Source of the DNA: Pyrococcus yayanosii CH1 | GTDB taxonomy: Archaea > Methanobacteriota_B > Thermococci > Thermococcales > Thermococcaceae | Length of the DNA: 64,000 bases | NCBI RefSeq assembly: GCF_000215995.1 | Contig: NC_015680.1 | Coordinates: 744,001 to 808,000 of the forward strand | Direction of reading: 5' to 3' | Shown: one piece after another, positions 1-9,119 of the stretch | Layout of the letters: each line of letters starts with the position of its first letter | Numbering within the stretch: position 1 is the stretch's first letter | Program-made: the position numbers and the translations under genes | Notes under the pieces: model-generated | The model's database searches: none | Told to the model about the DNA's origin: nothing | What the model saw: only the letters and a program-made list of their open reading frames with translations

Positions 1-1440
1 TTTGCGGCGTTTTTATTTACACTGCTACTTCCAATTCTTGTAGGATTCTTCGTTATGAAAAGAACCAAGACAGAAGAAGACTTTTTCCTTGGCGGAAGAG
101 CTATGGACAAAATAACGGTGGCACTTTCCGCCGTATCTTCAGGAAGGTCTAGCTGGCTCGTGCTGGGTCTTAGCGGAATGGCTTATAAAATGGGTGTTAC
201 GGCGGTCTGGGCGGCGGTTGGATATATAACGGCGGAAATGCTACAGTTCGTGTACATGGGCATAAGGCTAAGAAAGTTCTCTGAGAAATTCAAAGCCATA
301 ACGGTTCCGGACTATTTTGAAGCCAGGTTTAGGGACAATACAAAAATCGTTAGGCTTGTGGTTTCGATAATAATAGTCATATTTCTGACGTCATATGTTG
401 GGGCCCAGTTTAATGCCGGCGCAAAAACACTCAGTGCTGCCCTTGGCATGGGAATGCTAGAGGCACTCCTAGTTGCCGTGCTCATGATCGTAATATATAT
501 GATTCTGGGAGGCTTCATAGCAGTAGCGTACAACGATGTCATAAGGGCCGTAATAATGATTATAGGCCTGACGGTTCTTCCAGCCGTTGCCATAGCTAAA
601 GTCGGGGGTATTGGGGCACTGTTGGAGATCCTCCACCAGCTAAACCCCAAGTACATTGATCCCTGGGCATTTGGAGCGGGGGTTGTGATTGGTTTCATAG
701 GAATTGGGCTTGGATCTCCCGGACAGCCTCACATAATAGTTCGTTACATGTCTATAGACAACCCCAATAGACTCAGGCAATCAACTGTTATAGGAACTTT
801 TTGGAATGTTGTCCTTGCGTGGGGTGCCATTTTCGTAGGATTAGCAGGCAGGGCGCTGTTTCCTGATGTAAAAATGCTACCGAATGAGAGTGCAGAAATG
901 GTGTATCCACTGTTGAGTGCAGAATTCTTCGGCCCAGTGCTCTATGGTATTCTCATGGGTGGAATATTTGCGGCAATATTATCAACGGCGGACTCTCAGC
1001 TGCTCGTTGTGTCTTCAACCGTTGTCAAAGACTTCTATCAGGAAGTCATCAAAAAGGGCCACCCAATAGATGATAAAACGGCATTGAGATTGAGTAGGAT
1101 CACGGTATTTGTAATAGGATTCCTAGCGGCCATAATGGCCTACTATGCGAAAGACATAATATTCTGGTTCGTGCTATTTGCATGGGGTGGACTGGGGGCG
1201 TCTATAGGGCCAACGTTAATACTTTCCCTGTACTGGAAGAGAACAACAAAATGGGGAGTAATAGCAGGGATGGTCGTGGGAACTGTAACAACTATCGTTT
1301 GGAAGCTTTATTTAAAGCAGATTACGGGGCTTTATGAACTGGTGCCAGCGTTCATATTTGCCCTCATAGCCACTATAGTTGTGAGCCTCGCCACCAAGCC
1401 TCCAGAGAACGTGGAGGAGCTCATGAAAGCTATGGAATAA
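1..1440 (+). CDS. Sodium/solute symporter (SSS family, PutP-like), 5' end missing
   Basis: The frame is open from base 1, so the N-terminus lies outside the window; the first internal ATG is at 55. The visible part has about ten hydrophobic segments and ends in a short charged tail. Family marks are FFLGGR near the first ATG and a late STADSQLLVVSS segment, which resembles the sodium-site helix of PutP-type symporters. It would import a small solute, perhaps an amino acid, with sodium at the cell membrane. The substrate cannot be read from the sequence. The gene stands alone, followed by T-rich sequence near 1470-1484 that probably ends transcription. Membership of the family is certain; substrate is not. 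Confidence 0.9.
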   Translation, partial: FAAFLFTLLLPILVGFFVMKRTKTEEDFFLGGRAMDKITVALSAVSSGRSSWLVLGLSGMAYKMGVTAVWAAVGYITAEMLQFVYMGIRLRKFSEKFKAITVPDYFEARFRDNTKIVRLVVSIIIVIFLTSYVGAQFNAGAKTLSAALGMGMLEALLVAVLMIVIYMILGGFIAVAYNDVIRAVIMIIGLTVLPAVAIAKVGGIGALLEILHQLNPKYIDPWAFGAGVVIGFIGIGLGSPGQPHIIVRYMSIDNPNRLRQSTVIGTFWNVVLAWGAIFVGLAGRALFPDVKMLPNESAEMVYPLLSAEFFGPVLYGILMGGIFAAILSTADSQLLVVSSTVVKDFYQEVIKKGHPIDDKTALRLSRITVFVIGFLAAIMAYYAKDIIFWFVLFAWGGLGASIGPTLILSLYWKRTTKWGVIAGMVVGTVTTIVWKLYLKQITGLYELVPAFIFALIATIVVSLATKPPENVEELMKAME

Positions 1441-1517
1441 GCTGGTAAATTGTGCGTGGAACTTTTGCCCCTCTTCTTTTTACAGCTCTGTAAGGAAACT
1501 GATAACCTAACGGAAAC

Positions 1518-1528
1518 CTTTATTTGAT
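1518..1528 (+). promoter_or_regulatory. TATA-like element of the thioredoxin-like lipoprotein gene
   Basis: CCTTTATTTG lies about 45 bases before the ATG at 1564. A strong ribosome binding site (GAGGGGTGATTGA) sits directly before that ATG. The spacing fits an archaeal promoter with a short leader. Confidence 0.5.
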
Positions 1529-1563
1529 TTGTAAGAAAAAGAATGCCCAAGAGGGGTGATTGA

Positions 1564-2061
1564 ATGAAGGAGTTAAGCATCTTACTTATCATCATCCTCG
1601 CCGTGGCGGCCCTTGGATGCCTTGGGGAAACTTCAACTCCCACCACCTCTCCTCCTAAACTACAACTCGATAAGTCGAAGTTCCACTTCTATCTATACGG
1701 CATGGCCACATGCCCCCACTGCCAGAACATGAAAAGGGAACTTCCCAAGTTCTTCGGTGAAGATAGTCTGACATATTATGAGCTCATCAACAACGAGCAC
1801 AACACCAAAATATTTATGGAGTTCTCCAAGGAGCTGGGCGTTAGGGGAGTGCCCCTCATAGGGGTGTTCTATGATGGAAAGCTCTACGCCATCATCGAGG
1901 GCGAAATAGACCCCTCTAAGATTCCAGAGATAGTAAAAGAGGCCATGGACAGGGAAGGCATCATAGTTCTATCCAGCCGAGCGTATCTGATACCTTTCAA
2001 CGAGACGGACATTGTCCAGAAGCTCACGGAGCTGTTCCTAAGCGGACAAGCTTCCCAATGA
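1564..2061 (+). CDS. Secreted lipoprotein with thioredoxin-like fold (CPHC)
   Basis: This 165-residue protein starts with a hydrophobic stretch ending in LGC at residues 17-19, a lipobox-like site, followed by a Thr/Pro-rich linker. The thioredoxin-like domain begins near residue 40 with FYLYGMATCPHC, whose CPHC is the redox pair. A later GVPLIGVF carries the cis-proline typical of the fold. It probably acts as a membrane-anchored thiol oxidoreductase on the outer face of the cell. The ATG at 1564 is supported by the GGGGTGATTG site. The 3' end overlaps the convergent methyltransferase gene by 38 bp. Fold assignment is firm; the redox partner is unknown. Confidence 0.8.
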   Translation: MKELSILLIIILAVAALGCLGETSTPTTSPPKLQLDKSKFHFYLYGMATCPHCQNMKRELPKFFGEDSLTYYELINNEHNTKIFMEFSKELGVRGVPLIGVFYDGKLYAIIEGEIDPSKIPEIVKEAMDREGIIVLSSRAYLIPFNETDIVQKLTELFLSGQASQ

Positions 2062-3280
2062 GCTCGACGTGGGGCGTGTGAGGAAACATGTCGAGTCCCA
2101 CTATCTCCTCTAATTTATATACCTTCTTCAGCCCGCGAAGGTTCTGGGCGAAGGTCTTCGGGTTGCAGGAGACGTAGACTATTGTGGGGGGTCCGTCGCT
2201 TATCAATCTCTTCACGAGCTTTGGATGGAGGCCGGCCCTCGGCGGGTCAACTATTACTGTGTCATAGCTCATCGCAAACGCCTCCGCCGCATCTCCCACC
2301 CTGAACTTCGCTTGGGCATCGTTTATTTTGGCGTTTCTGTTGGCCATCTCAACGGCGAAGGGGTTTATCTCCACTCCTTCCACCTCAAAGCCCTTCTTAG
2401 CTAAATAAACGCCGAAGGTTCCGACGCCGGAATACAAATCAAGAACCTTACTCCCATCAACGAACTCGGCAACCTTTCTCACGAGGTTCACAGCCTGATA
2501 GCTGTTCGTCTGGAAGAAGCTGTTCGGATGAATGAGATACGTTATCCCATCAAGCTCCTCTCTGATGAACTCCCTTCCCCAGTAACGCATCGGCTCACCG
2601 TAGGATACATCACTGGGCGTCCTGTTCACGCTCCAATAGAGGGAGGTGGCGAAGGGAAAATAGCCAGAAACGTCACCCAGATGGCCTTCGGCCGTGACGA
2701 GGTTAATCATTAGCTCTCCCGTGAATTTTCCCTCCCTGAGCACCATATACCTTAAGAAACCTCTGCCCTCTTTCAGGTTCCAGGGCTCAAGCCTGAGCTC
2801 GTCGATTAGTGCCCTCAAGGCCTCAAGGGCCTTCTTCGATGAGGGACCGAAGACCTCGCAGGCCTCGATATCTACGATGTCCCACCACCTGCCCCTCCTC
2901 CTGAAGCCAATACCACTCGTGGTGACGGCGATGTCTATCCTGTTCCTGTGGCCATATATAGCCGGCGAAGGAAGAACTTCTACGTCGAGGCCGAGGAATT
3001 TCCTCAGCTTCTCCTCCTTGAACTCCAACTGAGCCTTATACTCAATGTGCTGGAAGGCACAGCCGCCGCAGAATCCGAAATGCTTGCATCCTGGCTCCAC
3101 CCTTATCTCAGATGCCTTAAGAACTTCGTAATCGTGGGCCACCAACCTCTTCCTCTCCCTGTGCCAGCTCCTAAGCAGAACCACGTCACCCGGGGCCGTG
3201 AAGGGGACGTAAACGGTTTTCCTCCCGATCCTCGCAACGCCCATGCCGTCCTCGCTCAGCTCCTCTATCCTGATCTCCAT
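2024..3280 (-). CDS. rlmD: RumA/TrmU54-like RNA (uracil-C5)-methyltransferase
   Basis: The protein of about 418 residues has an N-terminal TRAM domain (from MEIRIEELS to the LLRSWHRER region), then CKHFGFCGGC, which with a later ACEVFG cysteine matches the 4Fe-4S site of RumA. The SAM domain follows (LDLYSGVGTFG), then IVDPPRAG and the catalytic VSCNP. It would methylate uracil C5 in RNA. Thermococcales have related enzymes for 23S rRNA and for tRNA U54, and the sequence alone does not tell me which this is. The frame extends upstream to 3352, but GGTGATGCTC precedes the ATG at 3280, so I chose that start. It is divergent from the small winged-helix gene. Confidence 0.9.
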   Translation of the reverse strand: MEIRIEELSEDGMGVARIGRKTVYVPFTAPGDVVLLRSWHRERKRLVAHDYEVLKASEIRVEPGCKHFGFCGGCAFQHIEYKAQLEFKEEKLRKFLGLDVEVLPSPAIYGHRNRIDIAVTTSGIGFRRRGRWWDIVDIEACEVFGPSSKKALEALRALIDELRLEPWNLKEGRGFLRYMVLREGKFTGELMINLVTAEGHLGDVSGYFPFATSLYWSVNRTPSDVSYGEPMRYWGREFIREELDGITYLIHPNSFFQTNSYQAVNLVRKVAEFVDGSKVLDLYSGVGTFGVYLAKKGFEVEGVEINPFAVEMANRNAKINDAQAKFRVGDAAEAFAMSYDTVIVDPPRAGLHPKLVKRLISDGPPTIVYVSCNPKTFAQNLRGLKKVYKLEEIVGLDMFPHTPHVELIGKLVRLGTAP

Positions 3281-3346
3281 GAGCATCACCACATCTGTCC
3301 ACAAAAGCTTAATAGGATTCTCGTGAAGAGTATATTGGTGTCTTCT

Positions 3347-3550
3347 ATGCATCCTCGGGAGATCGTTTATAAGGTTTTGGCGACGAAGAAGAGGGCAACT
3401 TCTCTCAAAAAGCTGAGCTCCGAGCTTGACACTCCCATGCCGGCGCTTCTCCAGACCCTTAAGAAGCTCGAGAGCGAAGGGCTCGTTGAAATATCCTTTG
3501 GAAGTGAAATAAAGGTAAGGGCGAAGACCCTTGGAGATTACGCCGACTAA
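3347..3550 (+). CDS. Small winged-helix DNA-binding protein
   Basis: This 67-residue protein starts MHPREIVYKV and continues with a helix-turn-helix pattern (LKKLSSELDTPMPALLQTLKKLE) followed by a wing-like SEGLVEISFGSEIKVRAKT. The frame is open far upstream, but that part is antisense to the methyltransferase. The ATG at 3347 follows a GGTG five bases earlier. It is probably a small transcription regulator of the ArsR/MarR type without a sensor domain. Its stop overlaps that of the convergent marC by 4 bp. It might regulate the divergent methyltransferase gene, but no operator was identified in the 66-bp gap. Confidence 0.65.
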   Translation: MHPREIVYKVLATKKRATSLKKLSSELDTPMPALLQTLKKLESEGLVEISFGSEIKVRAKTLGDYAD

Positions 3551-4161
3551 ATCTCGAACGCTCCCTTTATCCCATTTATTACCATCTGAACAGCCATCGA
3601 TGTCAGTATCAGACCCATCATCCTTATCATGACCTTTATCCCCACTCTCCCCAATTTTTGGCTCACCCTGTTGTCGGAGCTGAGGATTGCCCAGATGGTC
3701 AGGCCAATGCTCAATATTACAACCACTACGAGAGGGGCTGGTTCCCTCGCCATGTAGAGCATCACGGTCGTTATTGCACCCGGCCCCGATATCAGGGGTA
3801 TCGCCAAGGGTATCACGGCGACCTCCTCGAGGGTGACGGCTTCTTCGCTCTCTTCGTCTATCTTCACAGAAGACAGCTTTCCGGAGAGCATCTCCATACC
3901 CATTCTGAAGAGCAGTATTCCTCCGGCTATCGCGAAGGCATCCACGCTAGAGCCAAAGAACTTGAATATCCACTGGCCGACGAGAGCGAAGACTATAAGA
4001 GTAATGGTAGCCGTTAGTGCAGTCTTCTTCGCTATCTCCCTTCTACCTTTGGCCGATAAGTCCCTCGTGACACTCATAAAGACGGGGACGGCGCCTATGG
4101 GATTTGTTATCGCGAATAGGCCTCCGTAAAGGAGGATAAAGGTCCTAAGGGCCTCTATCAT
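3547..4161 (-). CDS. MarC family integral membrane protein
   Basis: The product of about 204 residues has six predicted membrane segments. Family marks include FAITNPIGAVPVF near the N-terminus and a second IPLAIPLISGPGAI repeat, the paired half-motifs of the MarC/UPF0056 family. Transport function is presumed for the family but the substrate is unknown; the old link to multiple antibiotic resistance is doubtful. The longest frame reaches 4209, but ATTGGGTGGTGGT directly before the ATG at 4161 marks the better start. Confidence 0.85.
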   Translation of the reverse strand: MIEALRTFILLYGGLFAITNPIGAVPVFMSVTRDLSAKGRREIAKKTALTATITLIVFALVGQWIFKFFGSSVDAFAIAGGILLFRMGMEMLSGKLSSVKIDEESEEAVTLEEVAVIPLAIPLISGPGAITTVMLYMAREPAPLVVVVILSIGLTIWAILSSDNRVSQKLGRVGIKVMIRMMGLILTSMAVQMVINGIKGAFEI

Positions 4162-4218
4162 ACCACCACCCAATGATCTGAGAAGGAGGGGGTTATTAAA
4201 GTTGTTCATGGTGACGGC

Positions 4219-5019
4219 TCAGGGAGAAACGAGCTCCCATCCGTGCTTGTGAGTCTCTATTCCCTCCACTCTAATCCCAAGCCTCCTTATTTCCTCCCTA
4301 AGGCCCTTTAAGAAGGTCTCAAACTTCTCATCATCCTTCAGCACAGAGTAACTCCCCGGATAGCTCTCCCGGAGCAGCTCCCGAAACTCCCTTCCCGCGG
4401 CCCAGAGATTAAGCACCTCGAAGAAGTAGTAATCGGTGAAATCCCGAGTCTCCTCCACGATTGCCCCCACGTCCGTAATCCCGGGTATTATCGGGCTTAC
4501 AAAGACGTAGGTTCTTATGCCTTCCTCATAGAGCCTCTGAAGCGCCGTTATTCTGGTCCCTTGGACAGGTGCTAGTGGTTCGAAGAGTCTCTTCTCCCTC
4601 CCCTCGAAGCTGTTAATCGTCAGACCGACCTCAATAGAGCGGAACTCCTTGAAGAGATCCACGTCCCGGACAACGAGGGGAGACTTCGTTAGTATTGAGA
4701 GCTCGTTCCTCTTGTCCATGTAACGTAGAACCCGCCTCGTGAGCTTGAGCCTTGCTTCGATGGGTTGATAAGGGTCGCTCACGGTGGACATGACGATGCT
4801 CCCCTTCACACGCCTTCTCGCGAGCTCAGCCGCATTTATCTTCACCTCTACCCAGGTTCCCCAAGGTCCGTAATCCCGCCAGCGACAGAGGAACTTGGCG
4901 TAGCAGTATTTGCAGGCGAAAGCACAGCCTACGTACTGGTTCACGGCCCACTCAACACCCGGAATCCTCGAGCGGATGTATAGGCTTCTTACCTTCTTCT
5001 CCATGACCCCAAGCTTCAT
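4219..5019 (-). CDS. Radical SAM protein, spore-photolyase-lyase-like family
   Basis: The 266-residue protein has CAFACKYCYA near residue 32, a CX3CX2C cluster site for a SAM-cleaving 4Fe-4S centre, followed by MSTVSDPYQPIEA and LTINS, which are typical of the SplB-like radical SAM group. Archaeal members of this group have no proven substrate. The ATG overlaps the stop of the upstream ATPase gene in an ATGA arrangement, so the two are probably co-transcribed and translationally coupled. A second ATG at 5004 is a possible start. I cannot name its target. Confidence 0.8.
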   Translation of the reverse strand: MKLGVMEKKVRSLYIRSRIPGVEWAVNQYVGCAFACKYCYAKFLCRWRDYGPWGTWVEVKINAAELARRRVKGSIVMSTVSDPYQPIEARLKLTRRVLRYMDKRNELSILTKSPLVVRDVDLFKEFRSIEVGLTINSFEGREKRLFEPLAPVQGTRITALQRLYEEGIRTYVFVSPIIPGITDVGAIVEETRDFTDYYFFEVLNLWAAGREFRELLRESYPGSYSVLKDDEKFETFLKGLREEIRRLGIRVEGIETHKHGWELVSP

Positions 5020-6464
5020 AGGCCCAAGTTCGTGCCAGAGCTTAAAAGGCTGTTCTTTGATATCGAGCGGCTGAGGAGGCTTTCGAAATCACTTAAATCC
5101 CACACCAGCCAGCCCTTTACCCTGAGTCTTTCCTTTCCCTTTAAGCTCTTTGCCACGAGCCCATAACGCTTTTCCCAGCTGTCGAGTCTGAGGAGCTCCG
5201 CTTTTCTCTCTAAGTCCTTTAAGATTCCGCGCGCCTCCCTTGCCGTTAGGTCCTTCCACTTAACCTCAACAAGCAGGGCTCTTTCCTCTTCCCCATCTAA
5301 GGCGACGACGTCTATCTCTTCGTTTTTATGCCACCATCTTCCGAGCTTCGTAAAGCGGAAACCCGTCAGCCTAAGAAAAACTCCGGGCTTTCTCACCAAA
5401 CTCTCGAAAACGGTCCCCATATATGCATCGAAGTCTTCCCGCGAGCGTTCCCAGACCTCTTCCGCAAGGCCGGCCTCAAGGTGGCTCCTGTTGGGCAGGA
5501 CATACCGGAACCAGAAGGCAAAGTAGTTGTCTGATATAGAGTAGAGGCCCCTTTTGCTCGCCTCCTTGTGCGTGGCCGTTATGGGGACTTCTCTCTCTAC
5601 TATTCCGAGCCTTTGAAGGACTGTGAGATACTTGGAGACGAGACTCTTATCAAGACCCGTTGCGCTCACTATCTCCCCGAATCTTGTCCTGCCGCTTGCT
5701 ATGGCTTCAAGTATCGCGAAGTAGTTGGCCGGCTCCCGGAGCTCTTCCCTCAGGAGTATTTCAGCCTCTTCGTACAGGTAACTCCCCTTTGACAGGACAT
5801 TCTCAACAACGTTTTCCTTAAAGCTTTTCTCCGGGTCGAACTGGAGCAAGTATGCGGGAATTCCACCAACGACGCCGTAAACCTTTATGAGGTTCTCAAC
5901 GCTGTAACTTGGAAGGAATTCACTGATATTAAAGAAGGGAATCTCGTCAACCTTCCACTGACCTGTTCTCCTGCCGTAGAGGGGACTTTTATAGCCAAGA
6001 ACCTCGGTTTCCATCGTGGAGACACTTGAACCGCAGAGAATTAACATAAGCTTTGTCTTTGACAGCTTTAAGTCCCACGCCCGCTGGAGGAGGGAGAGAA
6101 CGGGTCGATAATTTTCTATGAGGACTGGAAACTCGTCGATGATAAGAACAACTCTTTCATCTCCAATCTTCTCAGCGAATGCCATGAGGAGCTCGTCGAT
6201 GTTCCCAAAGCTAATTCTCGAGAACAGTGGGTCACCCAAAAATTCGGCCATGAGCCTTTGGAGGTCCCTAATATTCTCGTGATAGGGCTTTTCCGTTGCA
6301 AGGAAATAAACATAAGGCTTATCTTTTGCGAAGTGAAGAAGCAGTTCAGTCTTTCCTATTCGCCTTCTGCCATAAATTATTATCAGCTCGGCCTTTTCGC
6401 TGGAGTACCTCCTTTCTAAGAACTCGAGCTCCCTCTCTCTGTCCACGAATATTTGTCTACTCAT
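5016..6464 (-). CDS. Archaeal ATPase with C-terminal DUF234 nuclease-like domain
   Basis: The 482-residue protein begins with an AAA-type ATPase domain: GRRRIGKTELL (Walker A) near residue 31 and VVLIIDEFP (Walker B). A central winged-helix region (ASGRTRFGEIVSATGLDKSLVSKYLT) follows. The C-terminus has EEIDVVALDG then LLVEVKWK, an E-D-ExK arrangement like restriction-type nuclease folds. This is the archaeal ATPase_2 plus DUF234 architecture, expanded in Thermococcales; cellular roles are unknown. The TATA element lies so close that the transcript is probably leaderless, and a 13-bp perfect palindrome abuts the start codon. It is coupled to the downstream radical SAM gene. Confidence 0.85.
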   Translation of the reverse strand: MSRQIFVDRERELEFLERRYSSEKAELIIIYGRRRIGKTELLLHFAKDKPYVYFLATEKPYHENIRDLQRLMAEFLGDPLFSRISFGNIDELLMAFAEKIGDERVVLIIDEFPVLIENYRPVLSLLQRAWDLKLSKTKLMLILCGSSVSTMETEVLGYKSPLYGRRTGQWKVDEIPFFNISEFLPSYSVENLIKVYGVVGGIPAYLLQFDPEKSFKENVVENVLSKGSYLYEEAEILLREELREPANYFAILEAIASGRTRFGEIVSATGLDKSLVSKYLTVLQRLGIVEREVPITATHKEASKRGLYSISDNYFAFWFRYVLPNRSHLEAGLAEEVWERSREDFDAYMGTVFESLVRKPGVFLRLTGFRFTKLGRWWHKNEEIDVVALDGEEERALLVEVKWKDLTAREARGILKDLERKAELLRLDSWEKRYGLVAKSLKGKERLRVKGWLVWDLSDFESLLSRSISKNSLLSSGTNLGL

Positions 6465-6495
6465 GAGTATAATACTCGTGCTTCAACTATTTAAG
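6465..6495 (-). promoter_or_regulatory. Leaderless promoter with palindromic operator before the ATPase gene
   Basis: GAGTATAATACTC (6465-6477) is a perfect 13-bp palindrome, extendable to 19 bp with one mismatch. It touches the ATG at 6464. On the minus strand CTTAAATAG (6487-6495) is a good TATA box, which would place transcription start at about 6465. The palindrome therefore covers the start site, the usual place for an archaeal repressor. Confidence 0.6.
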
Positions 6496-6509
6496 GCTTT
6501 CTGGCGCGG

Positions 6510-9119
6510 CTAAAGCACCCTCTCCCAGACCTTTATCGCGGCCCACTTGTCCAAGAATTCGTTGAATGTTCCGCATCTCGGGGAAAGGACGCAGATTGGG
6601 CATCCATCTGGACATTCGCATGACCTCAGGTGCTCATAGCTCCTTTCCATCAGCTCTCCTATCCTCTCGAAGAGGGTCCTGATGATACCAGTCCCGCCCT
6701 CGTTAGCGTCGTATATGAAGACTGTCGGTCCAAGGCCCAGAAAATTGTCGTAGCTGTATCCTCCGAGCTCCCTGGAATCTATGTGGGTAAAGGCCGGGGC
6801 AATCTTTATTAAGTTGTGCTCTATGGCGTGCAGTGCGGAACCCACGCCATCCCTACTGTCAACCATCTTCTTAATCGCGAAGGCGAGCTCCGGGTCGTCA
6901 AGCCCCGCCTCCCTCAAGGTCTCCTGGATGGCCCTCCTGATGTAGTGGGTCGTGGCCCCGAGCAGCGTTGGGAACAGCTTCCTCCTGTCGAGCCTGTTGA
7001 AGAGAAAGAGAGCGAGCTCCGAGTCCTTTTCGGCGGCCATTCCAAAGAAGTGCCTGAACTCTTCCTCGGGAACTTCTCTCACGTCCTCGGGAAAGACGAG
7101 CCACAGACCCTCCGTCTCGAACTCGTAAACGTAGGGTTCGTGAAAGGTAACGCGGGCAAAGACATCCCAGTCTCCCCAGCCTGCTATGGCAACAACATCT
7201 CCCTTCAGCACGCCCTCCTCCCTAAGCTTCGTGAGCCTCTCAACGTGGGTGGGCGTGTCCTTACCCCTAACGGCGTAGCCCGTGTACTCGTGTCTCACCC
7301 TCAGCTTGCCCCAATAGACCTTAACCCGCCCATGCTTCTTTTCCCCCGCTACGTCAAGGATTTCTATGGACTCGACCTTGCTCACTGAGGTTTCCAGATC
7401 CTTGGCCTCTATGGGCTTTGCGAAGATGAAATGGAACCTGCCAACCCTCACCTCGTCAAGGACCATATAGAGATGTCCCCTTGATGGGTAAACCATGCCG
7501 GGGAGCAGGCTTCTGTAGAACTCCAGCTTGTCAGCCTCCTCCACGACCAGTCCTTTTATTTTGAGCCAGTTCAAGAAGCGAAGCAGCTCTCCACCCTCTC
7601 TGCCCTTCAGGGCTGCCCTCACCCAGGGTTCATCGAGGACGATGATGTAGGAGTCCTCCCCCGCCGACCTTATGGAGGAATAGCTCGTTGGGGGAACTCT
7701 CAGCCTCAGCTCTTCCATTCCCGTGAGGGGGTTGCGCCGAAGGATGGCTAGACCTCGGGCCGCCAGCTTCTCCGCCGCCTTTCTCCAAGCTCCTGGGAGT
7801 CCTTCCAAATCAAGGACGCCTAGCTCGTTAAGAGCATAGTGGAGGTGCTTCTCCGCTATCCGCTCGTTGTCAAGGTTTACGGGTGTATGCTCCACGAGGC
7901 CCTTCTCGATTCCTTCGACAAGCTCCTCGAAGTGCTCTCTATAGTAGTAGTCGAGGCCGTTCCTCCTCAGAACTATGGCGTTTATGGCCTCCCTCTTAGG
8001 GTCTCTCCCGGCCCTTCCAAATCGCTGGATAAGGGAGAAGAGCCCATCAGGTGGTATGCCGTAATTAACCACGGCGTCGAGGTCCCCTATATCTATCCCG
8101 AGCTCCAAGGCGTTGGTCGTGAGAAGGGCGAGAAGCCTCCCCTCCCTGAAGGCCCTCTCGATTTCCCAGCGAATGGGCTTGGGCAGAGTCCCCTTATAGG
8201 TGGTCGTCACGTCAAAAGCCGGAGAGGCCAGGAGAAGCCTCATTACCCTTTCGGTCCCCTTCCTCGAGTCGAAAAAGACGAGCGTCTTTATTCCCCTCTC
8301 GGTGAGCCTCTCCACGATTACCCTGAGCAGTTGTTCTCCCGTGAGGCGGCGGGGCTCGAAGAGAATTATGTGCCTGCGAGGAAAGGGATTGCCACCCTCC
8401 GTTATCTCCTCAAATTCAAGGCCGAAAAACCTCTCGGCGAACTCCTTCGGGTTCCTCAGCGTGGCGGAGAGAGCAAGTATTTGGGGTCTTGCAGAGAGTC
8501 GAGCCAGCCTCAGAAAGAGCCTTCTGAAAACGTAGGCGACGTTCGTCCCGAAGACGCCCCTATAAACGTGGAGCTCGTCAACGACGATAAGCCTGAGGTT
8601 GCGAAGGAGCCAGCCATAGTCTCGCCACCTTGGCAATATGTTGTGGTGGAGCATATCTGGAGTCGTGAAGATGACGTGAGGCTTCTCCCTTAGGAGGGCC
8701 CTCCTTTCGGTCCAACCAACGTCCCCCGTGAGTATCCTAGCCTTGACGAGTCTCCCCGATATCTCCCTGAATAGCTCGTTCTCCCTTTGGAACTTCTCCC
8801 ACTGGTTATTTATCAGAGCCCGTGTGGGATAGATGAGTAGATAGCGACCCTCTGGGTCCGAGAGGATGCCATCGAATATCGCCAGCCTGAAGATCTCGCT
8901 CTTACCGCTCGCCGTCGGCGTGGCCACGACAACATTCTTGCCCGCGTAGAGCTTCTCGAGAGCCCTCACTTGGTGGCTATAGAGTCTGAAGCCAAGCCTC
9001 TGAACGAGCTCATTAACTTCGCGGTTTCTGAAGGAGAACTTCCCGTATTCTCCCTCCCTTGGCGGCAGCTCCGCGTACCTCACGATTTCGCTTTCAAGTC
9101 CCCTGAACACGTCCAGCAT
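6510..9119 (-). CDS. DEAD/DEAH-box helicase with DUF1998 domain (MrfA/Hrq1-like)
   Basis: The 869-residue protein has superfamily 2 helicase motifs: ATPTASGKSE (motif I), VVDELHVY (II), LSATLRNP (III), then TTNALELGIDIGDLD and QRFGRAGR (V and VI). The C-terminal part ends in CECPDGCPICVLSPRC, the four-cysteine zinc site of DUF1998. Bacterial MrfA and fungal Hrq1 of this group unwind DNA 3'-5' and act in repair of crosslinks or mitomycin damage, so a repair role is likely here. Its first 26 bp overlap the end of the UPF0282 gene, suggesting one operon. No anomaly was seen. Confidence 0.9.
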   Translation of the reverse strand: MLDVFRGLESEIVRYAELPPREGEYGKFSFRNREVNELVQRLGFRLYSHQVRALEKLYAGKNVVVATPTASGKSEIFRLAIFDGILSDPEGRYLLIYPTRALINNQWEKFQRENELFREISGRLVKARILTGDVGWTERRALLREKPHVIFTTPDMLHHNILPRWRDYGWLLRNLRLIVVDELHVYRGVFGTNVAYVFRRLFLRLARLSARPQILALSATLRNPKEFAERFFGLEFEEITEGGNPFPRRHIILFEPRRLTGEQLLRVIVERLTERGIKTLVFFDSRKGTERVMRLLLASPAFDVTTTYKGTLPKPIRWEIERAFREGRLLALLTTNALELGIDIGDLDAVVNYGIPPDGLFSLIQRFGRAGRDPKREAINAIVLRRNGLDYYYREHFEELVEGIEKGLVEHTPVNLDNERIAEKHLHYALNELGVLDLEGLPGAWRKAAEKLAARGLAILRRNPLTGMEELRLRVPPTSYSSIRSAGEDSYIIVLDEPWVRAALKGREGGELLRFLNWLKIKGLVVEEADKLEFYRSLLPGMVYPSRGHLYMVLDEVRVGRFHFIFAKPIEAKDLETSVSKVESIEILDVAGEKKHGRVKVYWGKLRVRHEYTGYAVRGKDTPTHVERLTKLREEGVLKGDVVAIAGWGDWDVFARVTFHEPYVYEFETEGLWLVFPEDVREVPEEEFRHFFGMAAEKDSELALFLFNRLDRRKLFPTLLGATTHYIRRAIQETLREAGLDDPELAFAIKKMVDSRDGVGSALHAIEHNLIKIAPAFTHIDSRELGGYSYDNFLGLGPTVFIYDANEGGTGIIRTLFERIGELMERSYEHLRSCECPDGCPICVLSPRCGTFNEFLDKWAAIKVWERVL

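Noticed and set aside
2948-3346. N-terminal extension of the small winged-helix gene
   Set aside because: This part is antisense to the methyltransferase gene; the ATG at 3347 has its own GGTG site and begins the domain.
7839-8693. Long open frame on the plus strand (284 codons)
   Set aside because: It lies wholly antisense to the conserved helicase gene, lacks a ribosome site and shows no protein-like motifs.
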